This document shows positions 8,363 to 16,558 of a stretch of 27,392 nt of DNA, in pieces. The notes below the pieces were generated by a model, which ran no database searches, was not told where the DNA came from, and saw only the letters and a program-made list of their open reading frames with translations. The translations under genes were made by a program, and so were the position numbers. The stretch lies in NCBI GenBank assembly GCA_013286075.1, contig JABDGJ010000012.1:1-27392 (forward strand). Reading direction: 5' to 3'. How positions within the stretch are numbered: position 1 is the first letter of the stretch; each line of letters begins with the position of its first letter. Origin of the DNA: Chlamydiota bacterium (GTDB taxonomy: Bacteria > Chlamydiota > Chlamydiia > Chlamydiales > Parachlamydiaceae).

Positions 8363-10612
8363 TTACTTTAACGAAAATAAGCTTTTGCTCAATTTTTTAG
8401 GTTCGAAGCTTCTAAAAGCAATTCTAGATTGCAATCTAGGTTCGTCATAAATTTGTTTCATTCCCGTTCTTTGAATTCCTGTTTCCAAATTAAGCAAGGT
8501 TGTTTTTGCTATTTCAGCTTTAATGAGATTTACTATTTTTGGTGCTTTCTTCATTCCTAAAGTGACTGCTTTTTTACAATAATCTAGAGCTTTTTGCAAA
8601 TCTCTCGGTACTCTTTTTCCATTTACATACCAAACAGCGAGCTCCAAACAAGAGTCACCATTTCCTAAAGATGCCCCTTGAGAAAAACAATTAAAGGATT
8701 GATTTAAGTCTTGTGCTACTCCCCTACCATCACGATAACATACACCCACATTCAACAAACAATCAGGATGTCCTCTATCAGCTCCTTCTTTGTAGTATGT
8801 AAAAGCTTTTGCTTCATCCTTGCTCAACCCCTTTCCTAGAACACACCAATTTCCTGCTGTATAAAGAGACTCCAAATCACCACTAGTTATCGCTTTATAT
8901 AAGTATTGCCAAGCTCTTGACATATCCTTTTGAGTGCCTTTTTTTTCATGTAATAGAGCAAGTCTATGATATGCAAAGATTCTTCCTTGACTCGCGGCCA
9001 ACTGAAAGTAATACTGCGCTTTTTCTAACGAAATTTCTACACCTGTTTGATAAATGTTACCCAAATTGAAATTAGCTCCCGCATGAGTAGGGGCTTTCAA
9101 CCAATGTGCTTCCGCTCTTGAATGATTTGCTAAAACACCTCTACCTAAAAAATAAAATCGTCCGAGCATAAATTGTATGTATGGATTTTGATCAGCTCTC
9201 CTTTTATAATAATATGAGAATAAAGTAGCTTCAGCTATTTGTGTATCTTTAGCAGTAACTTTGATTGAATCATAAATTTCTTGTTCTTCTGGATAAAGAT
9301 CATCTCGAGTAATACCAAATGACTCTTTCCAAAATTGAGCTAACAACGCCATATCCTTAAGCACAATAAATTTATAAGTTCTATTCCAATACTCATGTTG
9401 AAAAATGGCACCAAATTTTTGTTCAGAACTGTCGTGTAATTCTCCATCCACTAATTTCCAACAAATCTCATCTGCAATTTCATCTTGAAAATGCCCTAAA
9501 ATTCGATCTGTAATTTGATTTATTGCTAATCGCTCCTCTTGTGCTAGAGCAGAATCCCGAACAGCATGATATAGACCGTCATGAATTGATAAAATAAGAG
9601 GACCACAATAAAAAGAATCAGCTTTTATTGGAACATCTGCTCCTGACGCTCCTACCTGAACAACTCGCTTATCTAACTGTTTAAAATGTGCTATAGTCGC
9701 TTTTGTACACACGCCTATTAATGGCTGTAATCTAATCTCTTGGAACTTATAGAGTACTTTTAAAAAAACTTGAATCATTGTAAATGATGGAATCACCATT
9801 CGTTTTGGATATTCATTTTTGAAGGTCGGATTTCCTATTTCTACTTTTACAGGTTTTGGAACTTTATCCAATATCGTCAATAAACGATCATATAGTGGAG
9901 ACCATTGATTTATTTGACCAAGAGGAAGATCGATCGTATGAAAGTGCTGCTCGGAATCTGGACTTTTACGTAAATAATTTTTGAATTTCTTAAATTGTGC
10001 TTTATTAAAGTTAAAGAAAAGTTTAGCAATTTTTCCTGCTTTTCCATATACCGAGTAGGTAGCTAAAACAGGAGAATAATTTACTAAAAAATGGAGAGGA
10101 ATAGGTTGAATTAACGGGACATCTTCTTGTCTAGAAAAATCATAGTAATTAGCAATCATTTTTCGTTCTCTGATCAGTTGGAGTATTCCTTGATAGAGCA
10201 AGCAAATAGAAGCTACTTGAAATTGTGTGATATCTCCTCTTCTGATCCATCCAACCAACGCCAGCAAAGGCAAGGATTCAATACTATCTGTCTTCGCAAG
10301 GGCAATTATTCCCCCTTTCATTTTTAAGACATTAATGAAATGATTCACTTTGTCTGAATTAATCCCATGTGTTTGGTTATCAATTGCCGATCTTTGATAA
10401 CTTGAAAGATGAGCAGTCAAAGGCAAAGCATTGAATTCACTCGGTAAAATTCTAGTCGAATACGTCAAATACGAAGGATACTTTTCTACAAAATCAAGAA
10501 AAAATTCCTTTATATGTTCTTGGAAATCTGAATTGTACTTTCTTTTTTTAGAGAGAGGTTCTACATAATTCGAAATTATAGCTGAAAGTTTAGAAGGAAC
10601 GTCGAAAATCAT
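8363..10612 (-). CDS. Sel1-repeat (SLR) protein, candidate effector or scaffold
   Basis: From the ATG at 10612 the product has 749 residues; a TTG three codons upstream is also possible. Residues about 477-692 hold roughly six Sel1-like repeats, solenoid units with the pattern AxxxLGxxYxxGxGVxxDxxKAxxYYxxAA. Examples are LGRFYFLGRGV, FNLGNIYQTGV, VGVCYRDGRGVAQDL and LAVWYVNGKRVPRDL. SLR domains mediate protein-protein contacts and are common in bacterial effectors. The first 475 residues are not recognisable; they contain a moderately hydrophobic stretch near SLPLLALVGWI but no clear membrane domain or signal peptide. No Shine-Dalgarno is evident. A candidate promoter (TTGATT-17-TAAACT) overlaps a perfect 14-bp palindrome at 10648-10661, and a relic of the element at 2996-3080 lies just upstream. 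An enzyme fused to the repeats is possible but not shown. Confidence 0.85.
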   Translation of the reverse strand: MIFDVPSKLSAIISNYVEPLSKKRKYNSDFQEHIKEFFLDFVEKYPSYLTYSTRILPSEFNALPLTAHLSSYQRSAIDNQTHGINSDKVNHFINVLKMKGGIIALAKTDSIESLPLLALVGWIRRGDITQFQVASICLLYQGILQLIRERKMIANYYDFSRQEDVPLIQPIPLHFLVNYSPVLATYSVYGKAGKIAKLFFNFNKAQFKKFKNYLRKSPDSEQHFHTIDLPLGQINQWSPLYDRLLTILDKVPKPVKVEIGNPTFKNEYPKRMVIPSFTMIQVFLKVLYKFQEIRLQPLIGVCTKATIAHFKQLDKRVVQVGASGADVPIKADSFYCGPLILSIHDGLYHAVRDSALAQEERLAINQITDRILGHFQDEIADEICWKLVDGELHDSSEQKFGAIFQHEYWNRTYKFIVLKDMALLAQFWKESFGITRDDLYPEEQEIYDSIKVTAKDTQIAEATLFSYYYKRRADQNPYIQFMLGRFYFLGRGVLANHSRAEAHWLKAPTHAGANFNLGNIYQTGVEISLEKAQYYFQLAASQGRIFAYHRLALLHEKKGTQKDMSRAWQYLYKAITSGDLESLYTAGNWCVLGKGLSKDEAKAFTYYKEGADRGHPDCLLNVGVCYRDGRGVAQDLNQSFNCFSQGASLGNGDSCLELAVWYVNGKRVPRDLQKALDYCKKAVTLGMKKAPKIVNLIKAEIAKTTLLNLETGIQRTGMKQIYDEPRLQSRIAFRSFEPKKLSKSLFSLK

Positions 10613-10647
10613 ATATACCAAAACAAATTTAATAGTTTAAAAGAAAC

Positions 10648-10661
10648 TGATTGTACAATCA
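10648..10661. promoter_or_regulatory. Perfect 14-bp palindrome upstream of the Sel1-repeat gene
   Basis: TGATTGTACAATCA is its own reverse complement. It sits 36 bases upstream of the ATG at 10612 and overlaps the candidate -35 of that gene, as an operator for a dimeric regulator would. A chance occurrence in AT-rich DNA is possible. Confidence 0.3.
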
Positions 10662-10673
10662 AGAACATCTCAA

Positions 10674-10711
10674 CTTTCGAGATCCCTTTCGACTGTTAAA
10701 ATAGCTCTTGA
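10674..10711. repeat. Relic of one end of the 85-bp element at 2996-3080
   Basis: The segment matches 3008-3043 with a few changes: CTTTCGA, then CCCTTT, then GACTGTTAAAATAGCTCTT. The outer part of the inverted end and the entire right end are missing. As at 2996-3080, it lies just upstream of a minus-strand gene and in the same orientation. Confidence 0.6.
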
Positions 10712-10887
10712 TAAATAAAAATTAAACTCGTATTTTCTTCCACCGTGAATCGTGGTGAGAGCGAAATTTTTATCATGAATTTCACCCAAAAAGCTCTTCA
10801 TTTTGAGAGAAATGATGCTAATAAATTCAATTAAAAACAATGCAAGAATTACCTATTGATTAATCCGTAGACACCCTAAAGGAACAA

Positions 10888-11499
10888 ATGATGAACAAGT
10901 TATTTTTTTGCTTATTTTCAGCCTTATTTTCAGTGCCTCTTTTTTCTGCAGCTGGAACACCTCAGGAAATGGCGCGAGCTAAAGAATTGTTATCCAACCT
11001 CGAATCTTCTTTTCCCGTATTGCCTTATCTCCCTGAAGATTATACCTTAATTAAGATGAATGGCAACTCTAAGGGTGGAGTAGAAGCAAATGAAGCTGAT
11101 GAACCGGTTGAATATGTTTGGGGACCAAAAGGATTTGATATGAACCAAATTGACAATCCCGACTATGTGTCGAAACCCATTATTTTCTTTGTCAAAATGC
11201 CCGGACACAATTCTTTTAAAGAAGATATGGAAGAAATGCTCAAAGAATTAAAACGGGAATTTCCTCTTGAAACCTCCTTTTTCCAATGGGGAGAGCACTC
11301 AGGAGTCGCTCTTACAATGCGTGTACATCTGGATAAAGTATGTTTAGCCTATGTCGATCTAAATAATAAAAATAAAGAGAGACTTCTTTTCCGTCTTTTC
11401 TATGCTGAAAAAATGCCTTTCGGAAATGGCAATACTCCCAGCCCAGAGGTTCTTGCATTCTGGAAAGATTTTTTGGAAAAAACAAAATCTCTTAACTAG
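10888..11499 (+). CDS. Small secreted protein of unknown function
   Basis: The product has 203 residues with a clear N-terminal signal peptide (MMNKLFFCLFSALFSVPLFSAAG, cleavage likely near residue 20-22). The mature part is acidic and of mixed alpha/beta character; it has no family that I recognise. Its single-domain length fits a periplasmic or exported protein. An AAAGGAA box lies 4-5 bases before the ATG at 10888; a second ATG follows directly and could also be used. A decayed paralogue fragment is at 4257-4346, so this gene family has been duplicated and lost within the window. A strong stem follows the gene. Confidence 0.75.
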   Translation: MMNKLFFCLFSALFSVPLFSAAGTPQEMARAKELLSNLESSFPVLPYLPEDYTLIKMNGNSKGGVEANEADEPVEYVWGPKGFDMNQIDNPDYVSKPIIFFVKMPGHNSFKEDMEEMLKELKREFPLETSFFQWGEHSGVALTMRVHLDKVCLAYVDLNNKNKERLLFRLFYAEKMPFGNGNTPSPEVLAFWKDFLEKTKSLN

Positions 11500-11548
11500 A
11501 AACCCATCAACATCTTTCTCTTTTTCTTTTGAAGTGAGATGGGATTTA

Positions 11549-11574
11549 AGAGGGTGTTGACAAAAACACCCTCT
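11549..11574. terminator. Hairpin shared by two converging genes
   Basis: A perfect 10-bp stem (AGAGGGTGTT at 11549-11558, AACACCCTCT at 11565-11574) has a 6-base loop. It lies 50 bases after the stop at 11499 and overlaps the stop codon (11573-11575) of the minus-strand gene. No long T-run follows on either strand, so it may work bidirectionally but weakly. Confidence 0.5.
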
Positions 11575-12739
11575 AAGTGCGGCATTGATATAAATACCTC
11601 ATCAGGCCTCTATTGAGCAAAGGTGATCCGAGCAATGCCCGAGTAGCTACTTCTTGCAAACCTTTTACAGCTTCTCTTCTCTCTACATCTTGGATAGAAT
11701 CTATTCCAGACGCAATTAATTCTCTAAATGTATCCAGAGTATATTCAAGATGACCGGATTGATTTGCCTTTCTTAAATATTGCATCCATTCTGCATTCTG
11801 CGCTCTTTGCCGCAAAGAATTTTGTGCTGTTTGGCAAAACCAAGACAATCGTGACTCCTCCCAATCGGATAAAAGCAGTTCTTTAACAGCGAGAAACAGA
11901 AATAACTGATGAGCTTCTGGCGATGACTCACTTAACAAATTAGCTTTTAATAATCCATTTTGAGGAAGATTCATAAAGCTACTAATAAAAGTAAAAGCAG
12001 GCATTTCGTTTTCTGGAAACCGTTGAGGACCTTCTAGCGTTTCAATCTGGCTTATTAGTCTTGTTATTCGGGTTTCAAGCCCAACGCATTGTAGTTGAAG
12101 TCTGTCACACTTACTGTGACAAATAGCTATGGCTTGTGCAACTTGAATTTCCTTCCCTAGGCGCAAGGCTGTTATTCCCCCTTGATGCAAGGCTATTATT
12201 TCATCCTTGAGAGCGCCTTCTGATTGCAAATTGGTTATTATTTCGGTGCGTAATCTATCAATCTGCCTCCATTTTCCTTGTATCGTTTCTGTTCTTTGCG
12301 ATTCATAACGGAATGAGGTAACTTCACTATTAAGATTATCATCGAAAAATATGTAAAAAGGTTCTCTAGAATCAATATTATATTCGGTTAAATTTTTATA
12401 TAGAATTGTCTTGGCCCATTTAATCACTCTCCAACTACTCTTCGATATCCTTACTATGAATTTCACTGATTGTGGACCTTCCCTTCCTTCTTCAAGTCTA
12501 ACAATAACAGGAACAGAAACAATAAGCAGTATTCCATAAACTACAGCTTCTATAACTGCAACAATTCCAATCAGAGCAGCCCCTAATTCAGCGACAACTT
12601 TTCGGACTTGAAAACTAAAAGGAATCTCTATGGGATCTTCATATGTCCAATTTGCTCGGGATCCCTCAAAATTTCTAAAATCAATGAGAGAAGTCATTAA
12701 ATAACTTGATAGACATTTGTGTGTGCTTTGGACTGACAT
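11573..12739 (-). CDS. Membrane-anchored coiled-coil-like protein of unknown function
   Basis: The product has 388 residues and no recognised family. A long hydrophobic stretch at about 50-80 (ELGAALIGIVAVIEAVVYGI and onward) is long enough to cross the membrane once, or twice as a hairpin. Residues about 155-235 are rich in heptad-like Leu/Ile with charged residues (RLRTEIITNLQSEGALKDEI; RLQLQCVGLETRITRLISQI), suggesting a coiled coil, as in IncA-type proteins. It is the second gene of an operon: the upstream stop is 9 bases away, and its ribosome-binding site (AGGA, 8 bases before the ATG) starts in that stop codon. A role in the inclusion membrane is inferred from layout only. Confidence 0.7.
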   Translation of the reverse strand: MSVQSTHKCLSSYLMTSLIDFRNFEGSRANWTYEDPIEIPFSFQVRKVVAELGAALIGIVAVIEAVVYGILLIVSVPVIVRLEEGREGPQSVKFIVRISKSSWRVIKWAKTILYKNLTEYNIDSREPFYIFFDDNLNSEVTSFRYESQRTETIQGKWRQIDRLRTEIITNLQSEGALKDEIIALHQGGITALRLGKEIQVAQAIAICHSKCDRLQLQCVGLETRITRLISQIETLEGPQRFPENEMPAFTFISSFMNLPQNGLLKANLLSESSPEAHQLFLFLAVKELLLSDWEESRLSWFCQTAQNSLRQRAQNAEWMQYLRKANQSGHLEYTLDTFRELIASGIDSIQDVERREAVKGLQEVATRALLGSPLLNRGLMRYLYQCRT

Positions 12740-12748
12740 GACTAAATC

Positions 12749-13807
12749 CTAATTAGCTGAAAACAATCTTATTACCCCGTCCAGGACAGGAAAATGTTCT
12801 CTATGAAAATTATCAACTAATTGGTATCTGATGTCATCATAATTAATATCAAGTTCTCGAGGATCTGTTCGGTCATTTAGACTTAATTTATATCCCATGA
12901 GGACGTGACCATTATTTGATAGTCGTGGTTTCAATTCCCAACAAATGCTTCCCAAAGATGTTTGAGAATTTTGATTTCGTCTTTCCAGAATTGTTCCAAG
13001 TATAAATTGAATCTCGATATGTAAATGCTTAAAAAAAAAAGCGTTCACTTTTTCAAAGTTGACTGTATCAGAAGAAAACACATCTATTTCTCTGTCTATA
13101 TCAAAAGTATCAGTTGTACGAAGGCGAAAGCCATTTTCTTTAGAAAAATTGAGTTTGAAAAAACGGACACAAAAAACAATGATTTTATCAACCAAAGCAA
13201 ATCTTGAAAACGGTTTACTTATTTCGCATAAGCTCCAACATTGGCCCCATTTTCTGATTTTCAATTCGAGCCATGGTTTCGATGTACTTTGGATATTTTC
13301 AATTTCGCTATTTAAAATATCATCAACAGTGCTAATAGAAAAATTTTCAACTTGAAAAGGAGGATCCTCTCTATCGACTAATCGGCTATATAACAAAGAA
13401 AGGTCTTCAATTCTTTGCTCACCAAAGTATTGTTTATAAAGACAATGCGTAAAATCTCTCCAAACATCCGATGGATGAGGTTTATCTGTATGCGCAAATT
13501 TATAAAAATATTTTAAAAAGCTCAAATAAAGATCTTGCCCCTGCTTTCCAAAAATACCGGGTGAGCTCCGATCAATGATTTTGGCACTTTTTAGACTGAA
13601 AAAGTCCAATACGATTTTTTTAGAAGAATCACGATATACCTCATCAGTTCGACATTGATGCATTAAGAAAGGTTTTTTGTAAATTTCTGTAATAGTATTT
13701 TCAAACACCTCAATAACATTTTTATTTCTATTTTGTTTTAAAAAAATATCAAATGAATAAACGCCAAATAAACTAGATTCAAAATAATATTGAATTTTAG
13801 AAAGCAT
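12749..13807 (-). CDS. Unknown soluble protein, first gene of a two-gene operon
   Basis: The product has 352 residues. I do not recognise a domain. It is rich in Phe, Tyr and charged residues, with no signal peptide and no convincing membrane helix; only FALVDKIIVFCVRFF near 200-215 is hydrophobic. The ATG at 13807 has GAGGA 8-12 bases upstream and a good promoter at 13836-13865. The following gene starts 9 bases after its stop, so the two are almost surely co-transcribed and may act together. Confidence 0.65.
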   Translation of the reverse strand: MLSKIQYYFESSLFGVYSFDIFLKQNRNKNVIEVFENTITEIYKKPFLMHQCRTDEVYRDSSKKIVLDFFSLKSAKIIDRSSPGIFGKQGQDLYLSFLKYFYKFAHTDKPHPSDVWRDFTHCLYKQYFGEQRIEDLSLLYSRLVDREDPPFQVENFSISTVDDILNSEIENIQSTSKPWLELKIRKWGQCWSLCEISKPFSRFALVDKIIVFCVRFFKLNFSKENGFRLRTTDTFDIDREIDVFSSDTVNFEKVNAFFFKHLHIEIQFILGTILERRNQNSQTSLGSICWELKPRLSNNGHVLMGYKLSLNDRTDPRELDINYDDIRYQLVDNFHREHFPVLDGVIRLFSAN

Positions 13808-13835
13808 TTAATAATCCTCAGTAAAAATTTCTCCT

Positions 13836-13865
13836 ATTCTACCTCGTTATACGATTAAAAATCAA
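13836..13865 (-). promoter_or_regulatory. Promoter of the two-gene operon 13807-11573
   Basis: On the minus strand, TTGATT (-35, 13860-13865) is followed after 18 bases by TAGAAT (-10, 13836-13841). Predicted start is near 13829, about 22 bases before the ATG. Confidence 0.55.
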
Positions 13866-13881
13866 CGTATAATATACTATA

Positions 13882-13902
13882 CACATTCTTAAAAAGAATG
13901 TG
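13882..13902. terminator. AT-rich hairpin between the transporter gene and the next operon
   Basis: A perfect 9-bp stem (CACATTCTT, AAGAATGTG) encloses a 3-base loop. It lies 135 bases downstream of the transporter gene stop and 17 bases upstream of the -35 box at 13860-13865. It could terminate the transporter transcript or serve as an operator for the next operon. The T-rich tract follows on the plus strand, which does not suit the minus-strand gene, so the role is open. Confidence 0.3.
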
Positions 13903-14037
13903 ATATTTAATTTTTTAATTAAATTACCCTGAGTCGACGCAAAGAAATGCATTCTAACTTTTTGTTGTCAAATGGGTAAATTTGTATAATGAAGCAATGA
14001 GGCGAAACTAGGCGCCCCAAGAGAACTAATTAGTATC

Positions 14038-15228
14038 TTATGCTATGGTCTTTTCTAAGCTTTTTTCTAATTTACCAACATATTTTAGGTTTATCAAAGA
14101 TAAAACACCTATAAAAATGAAACACACAGCAAGCGATAAAGTAGTTTCGTCTGCAATTACGGAAAAAATGAAACTCCCTAAAGCTCCAACTAAAAATTGG
14201 ATAGTAGTCAATAAAGCTGATGCAGCACCAAAATTATTATGAACAAAACTCAGCGATTTAGAAGCTGCATTTGCTACACAAAGAGGCATACACGTAAAAA
14301 AGACCAAGGAAGGGAATAATAGTGACCAGGTTGTTAAAATATCTGACATATGAAAAAACAGTAACAAACACCCAGCTAAAACAATAAGACTTGCTCCCAA
14401 ATATAAGATTTGAGTTACCGAAAAATGATGGATAAGTTTTAAATTAATATAACCAGTCACTAAGATCGTTGCTCCCACATAGAGAGCAAGAGAACCATAT
14501 GCAACAGGAGACAATCCAATAATTTCTTGAAATAAAAAAGGGCTAACCGTCAGATATCCAAACAATCCTAATGAAGGAAGGACAAAATTTACACCAAAAA
14601 TAAGGAATAGACGATTTTTTAAATGAGAGCGATATTTTGAGAAAATTTGAGAGACTTTTTCATTACTCGAATTCTTCAAACTCTCCGGTGTAAAGGCTAC
14701 ACAAATGAATATAAGTATCATATAACAAATAAGAAATATAAAAACAGCTTGCCATTGAAAGTTTTGCTGAAGGACTCCACCAATAGTTGGAGCTATTGCT
14801 AGGATGAGGGGCATTAGCATTGTCATAAAAGACATTTGTCTTGCTAAAGCTTTTCCAGTAAACAAATCCGAAACTGCCGCTCGAGAAGATATGAGCACTG
14901 CTCCCATCCCAATGCCTTGTAAGAAGCGAGAGATGATGAACCAGCTAATATTTTGAGCAAAGAGACATCCGAAAGTAGCTAGAGCACCTACAGAAACCCC
15001 GAATAAGATAATTTTTTTACGCCCTATGTGATCAGATAATGGTCCAAAGACAAGCGGAGCTATAGAAAAACTTAGCAAGTAAGAAAATAATGTCATCTGT
15101 ACTTCATTATCGCTCGCATGAAAATAGATAGAAAGGGCTGGAAGCGAGGGTAAGTAAATATCCGTCGCAATATAGCCGAGAGATATCAAGAGTAAAAGAT
15201 ATGTCGTTATATAAAATTTTGAATTCAT
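14038..15228 (-). CDS. Bcr/CflA-family MFS drug-efflux transporter
   Basis: The product has 396 residues with about 12 hydrophobic segments, the normal size for a major facilitator superfamily DHA1 proton antiporter of the Bcr/CflA type. These inner-membrane pumps export drugs such as bicyclomycin or sulfonamides, or amino acids and other metabolites. The family marker in helix 1 is present (ATDIYLPSLP, 21-30, with Asp23), MFS motif A is at 62-72 (GPLSDHIGRKK), and the helix 4 region reads RFLQGIGMGA (101-110). Substrate is unknown. The region upstream of its ATG (15221-15350) is duplicated at 16422-16552. No strong Shine-Dalgarno is visible. Chlamydial relatives use many MFS carriers for host metabolites, so a metabolite role is possible. 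Confidence 0.9.
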   Translation of the reverse strand: MNSKFYITTYLLLLISLGYIATDIYLPSLPALSIYFHASDNEVQMTLFSYLLSFSIAPLVFGPLSDHIGRKKIILFGVSVGALATFGCLFAQNISWFIISRFLQGIGMGAVLISSRAAVSDLFTGKALARQMSFMTMLMPLILAIAPTIGGVLQQNFQWQAVFIFLICYMILIFICVAFTPESLKNSSNEKVSQIFSKYRSHLKNRLFLIFGVNFVLPSLGLFGYLTVSPFLFQEIIGLSPVAYGSLALYVGATILVTGYINLKLIHHFSVTQILYLGASLIVLAGCLLLFFHMSDILTTWSLLFPSLVFFTCMPLCVANAASKSLSFVHNNFGAASALLTTIQFLVGALGSFIFSVIADETTLSLAVCFIFIGVLSLINLKYVGKLEKSLEKTIA

Positions 15229-15350
15229 AGTAATAGCCAGTTATTTTAGTGAAGAGCTTGTAAACAAGCTATCACAGGAAGGAGTTTGACTCCCATATAA
15301 ATCTAGATAAAAAAAATAGACATCTCTTTCGCAGCCTTAACCACACCTAA
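15221..15350. repeat. 130-bp intergenic direct repeat, copy A (transporter leader)
   Basis: From the transporter start codon outward this 130-base segment matches 16422-16552 in the same orientation. Shared blocks include GAATTCATAG, GTTATTTTA, CACAGGAAGGA, AAATCTAGATAAAAAA and ATAGACATCTCTTTC. Copy A has a perfect 7-bp hairpin (AGCTTGT-AA-ACAAGCT) that is degraded in copy B. The repeat probably holds the transporter promoter or leader, but I could not pick out a clear -35/-10 pair. Confidence 0.7.
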
Positions 15351-15420
15351 CAATAAGAAGGTAATATATTAATGACCCATTATATTATAATTTTTTTTAC
15401 GATGAGGCTATAGACACTCT

Positions 15421-16311
15421 CTAATCATCATCCTGAGGCTCTAAATAACTGATCATCACTTTCTCTATCAGATCTGGTTCTTCTTCGAGAACTGGCTGTT
15501 CAGTATAATAAAACTGTCGGCAGGATTTGGCTTTGTTGTTTGTCAGAAGCGCATCCACCATCTCAGCTTTATCCGCTACTTCTATCCTAGATGCTAATTT
15601 CGATTTTTCGAGTAAGGTTGTGCACATCTCTTGTAAATCATGAAAGGGATTATCAGTTTGTTGTAGTCTTAGAAAAATATTTGATGTATCTTTTTGAGGA
15701 ACTTGTGTAGAAATAACAACTGCAATTTTTAAAATATACGTTCTTAATTCTTCGTATGAGGTATACACAGTAGTATTATTATGCTTAATAACAAGAGAAT
15801 TTTGGCGATCAAATGCAAGCAGGGCCTGTCTAAATTCCTCTGTAACAAACTCTTTCACGCGCTCGCGCGTCCTAACGCCAGAGAGAGAAACAATGTCTCC
15901 AATATTCCATTCCTCGCACATTTTATTATTTCTTTGCTGCGCTGCTTGACCTAAAAATAAAATCATTTTGTAAAATATATTATTTACACCCCCTTTGCCT
16001 TCAGCTTTAAATTGATTTTCCAATCTCTGCTTTTGAGCTACATATTTATCTGAAATTCCAAAAGGAATAGTAGCAGCTAGAATCACAACACCACCTCCCA
16101 GAACAGATGTTGTACAAACAATGAGAATTCCAAGACCAACTAAACCAACAATCGCAGCAATGCAACAAACTCGAATTTCTTCAGCAGGATGTTCTAGCAT
16201 TTGTTTGTGTATAGAATACAGCTTATATGTGCCTAGCTGTCCATATTCTGCCAATCGCCTGATATTTTCTAGAGGAGAACATTCCACTGATAGATAAATT
16301 TCTTGATTCAT
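15421..16311 (-). CDS. Inc-like membrane protein with bilobed hydrophobic domain
   Basis: The product has 296 residues. Two adjacent hydrophobic segments at about 47-68 and 69-85, joined by a Gly-rich turn (SVLGGG), form the bilobed domain that is the hallmark of chlamydial inclusion-membrane proteins. It is flanked by a short N-terminal part of 46 residues and a long C-terminal part with no recognised domain (around 130-296, partly acidic at the end: EEEPDLIEK, EPQDDD). An AAGGA box lies 7 bases before the ATG at 16311. The gene is bracketed by the two copies of a 130-bp repeat. The Inc assignment rests on topology alone. Confidence 0.72.
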   Translation of the reverse strand: MNQEIYLSVECSPLENIRRLAEYGQLGTYKLYSIHKQMLEHPAEEIRVCCIAAIVGLVGLGILIVCTTSVLGGGVVILAATIPFGISDKYVAQKQRLENQFKAEGKGGVNNIFYKMILFLGQAAQQRNNKMCEEWNIGDIVSLSGVRTRERVKEFVTEEFRQALLAFDRQNSLVIKHNNTTVYTSYEELRTYILKIAVVISTQVPQKDTSNIFLRLQQTDNPFHDLQEMCTTLLEKSKLASRIEVADKAEMVDALLTNNKAKSCRQFYYTEQPVLEEEPDLIEKVMISYLEPQDDD

Positions 16312-16421
16312 AGATTTTCCTTAGACGATAATAAAAAATGATGTACTCGTTACTTAAAAATTTCTATTCAGACATGAACCTATCCCATTCATTGAATCGT
16401 TAAATTTTAAATTATTTTTTT

Positions 16422-16552
16422 GAATTCATAGGATAGGCTGTTATTTTATTGAAGATCTTGTAAAGAGTCTAGCACAGGAAGGAATTTGATTCTCTTCATA
16501 AATCTAGATAAAAAATAGACATCTCTTTCACGGCCTTAACCAGAAACACCTA
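16422..16552. repeat. 130-bp intergenic direct repeat, copy B
   Basis: This copy of 15221-15350 lies between the F-box gene and the Inc-like gene. At its left edge it retains, on the minus strand, an ATGAATTC like the first codons of the transporter gene, followed in frame by a stop after a few codons (MNSKK). It is therefore probably the leader of a lost second transporter copy. Confidence 0.65.
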
Positions 16553-16558
16553 ATGCGG

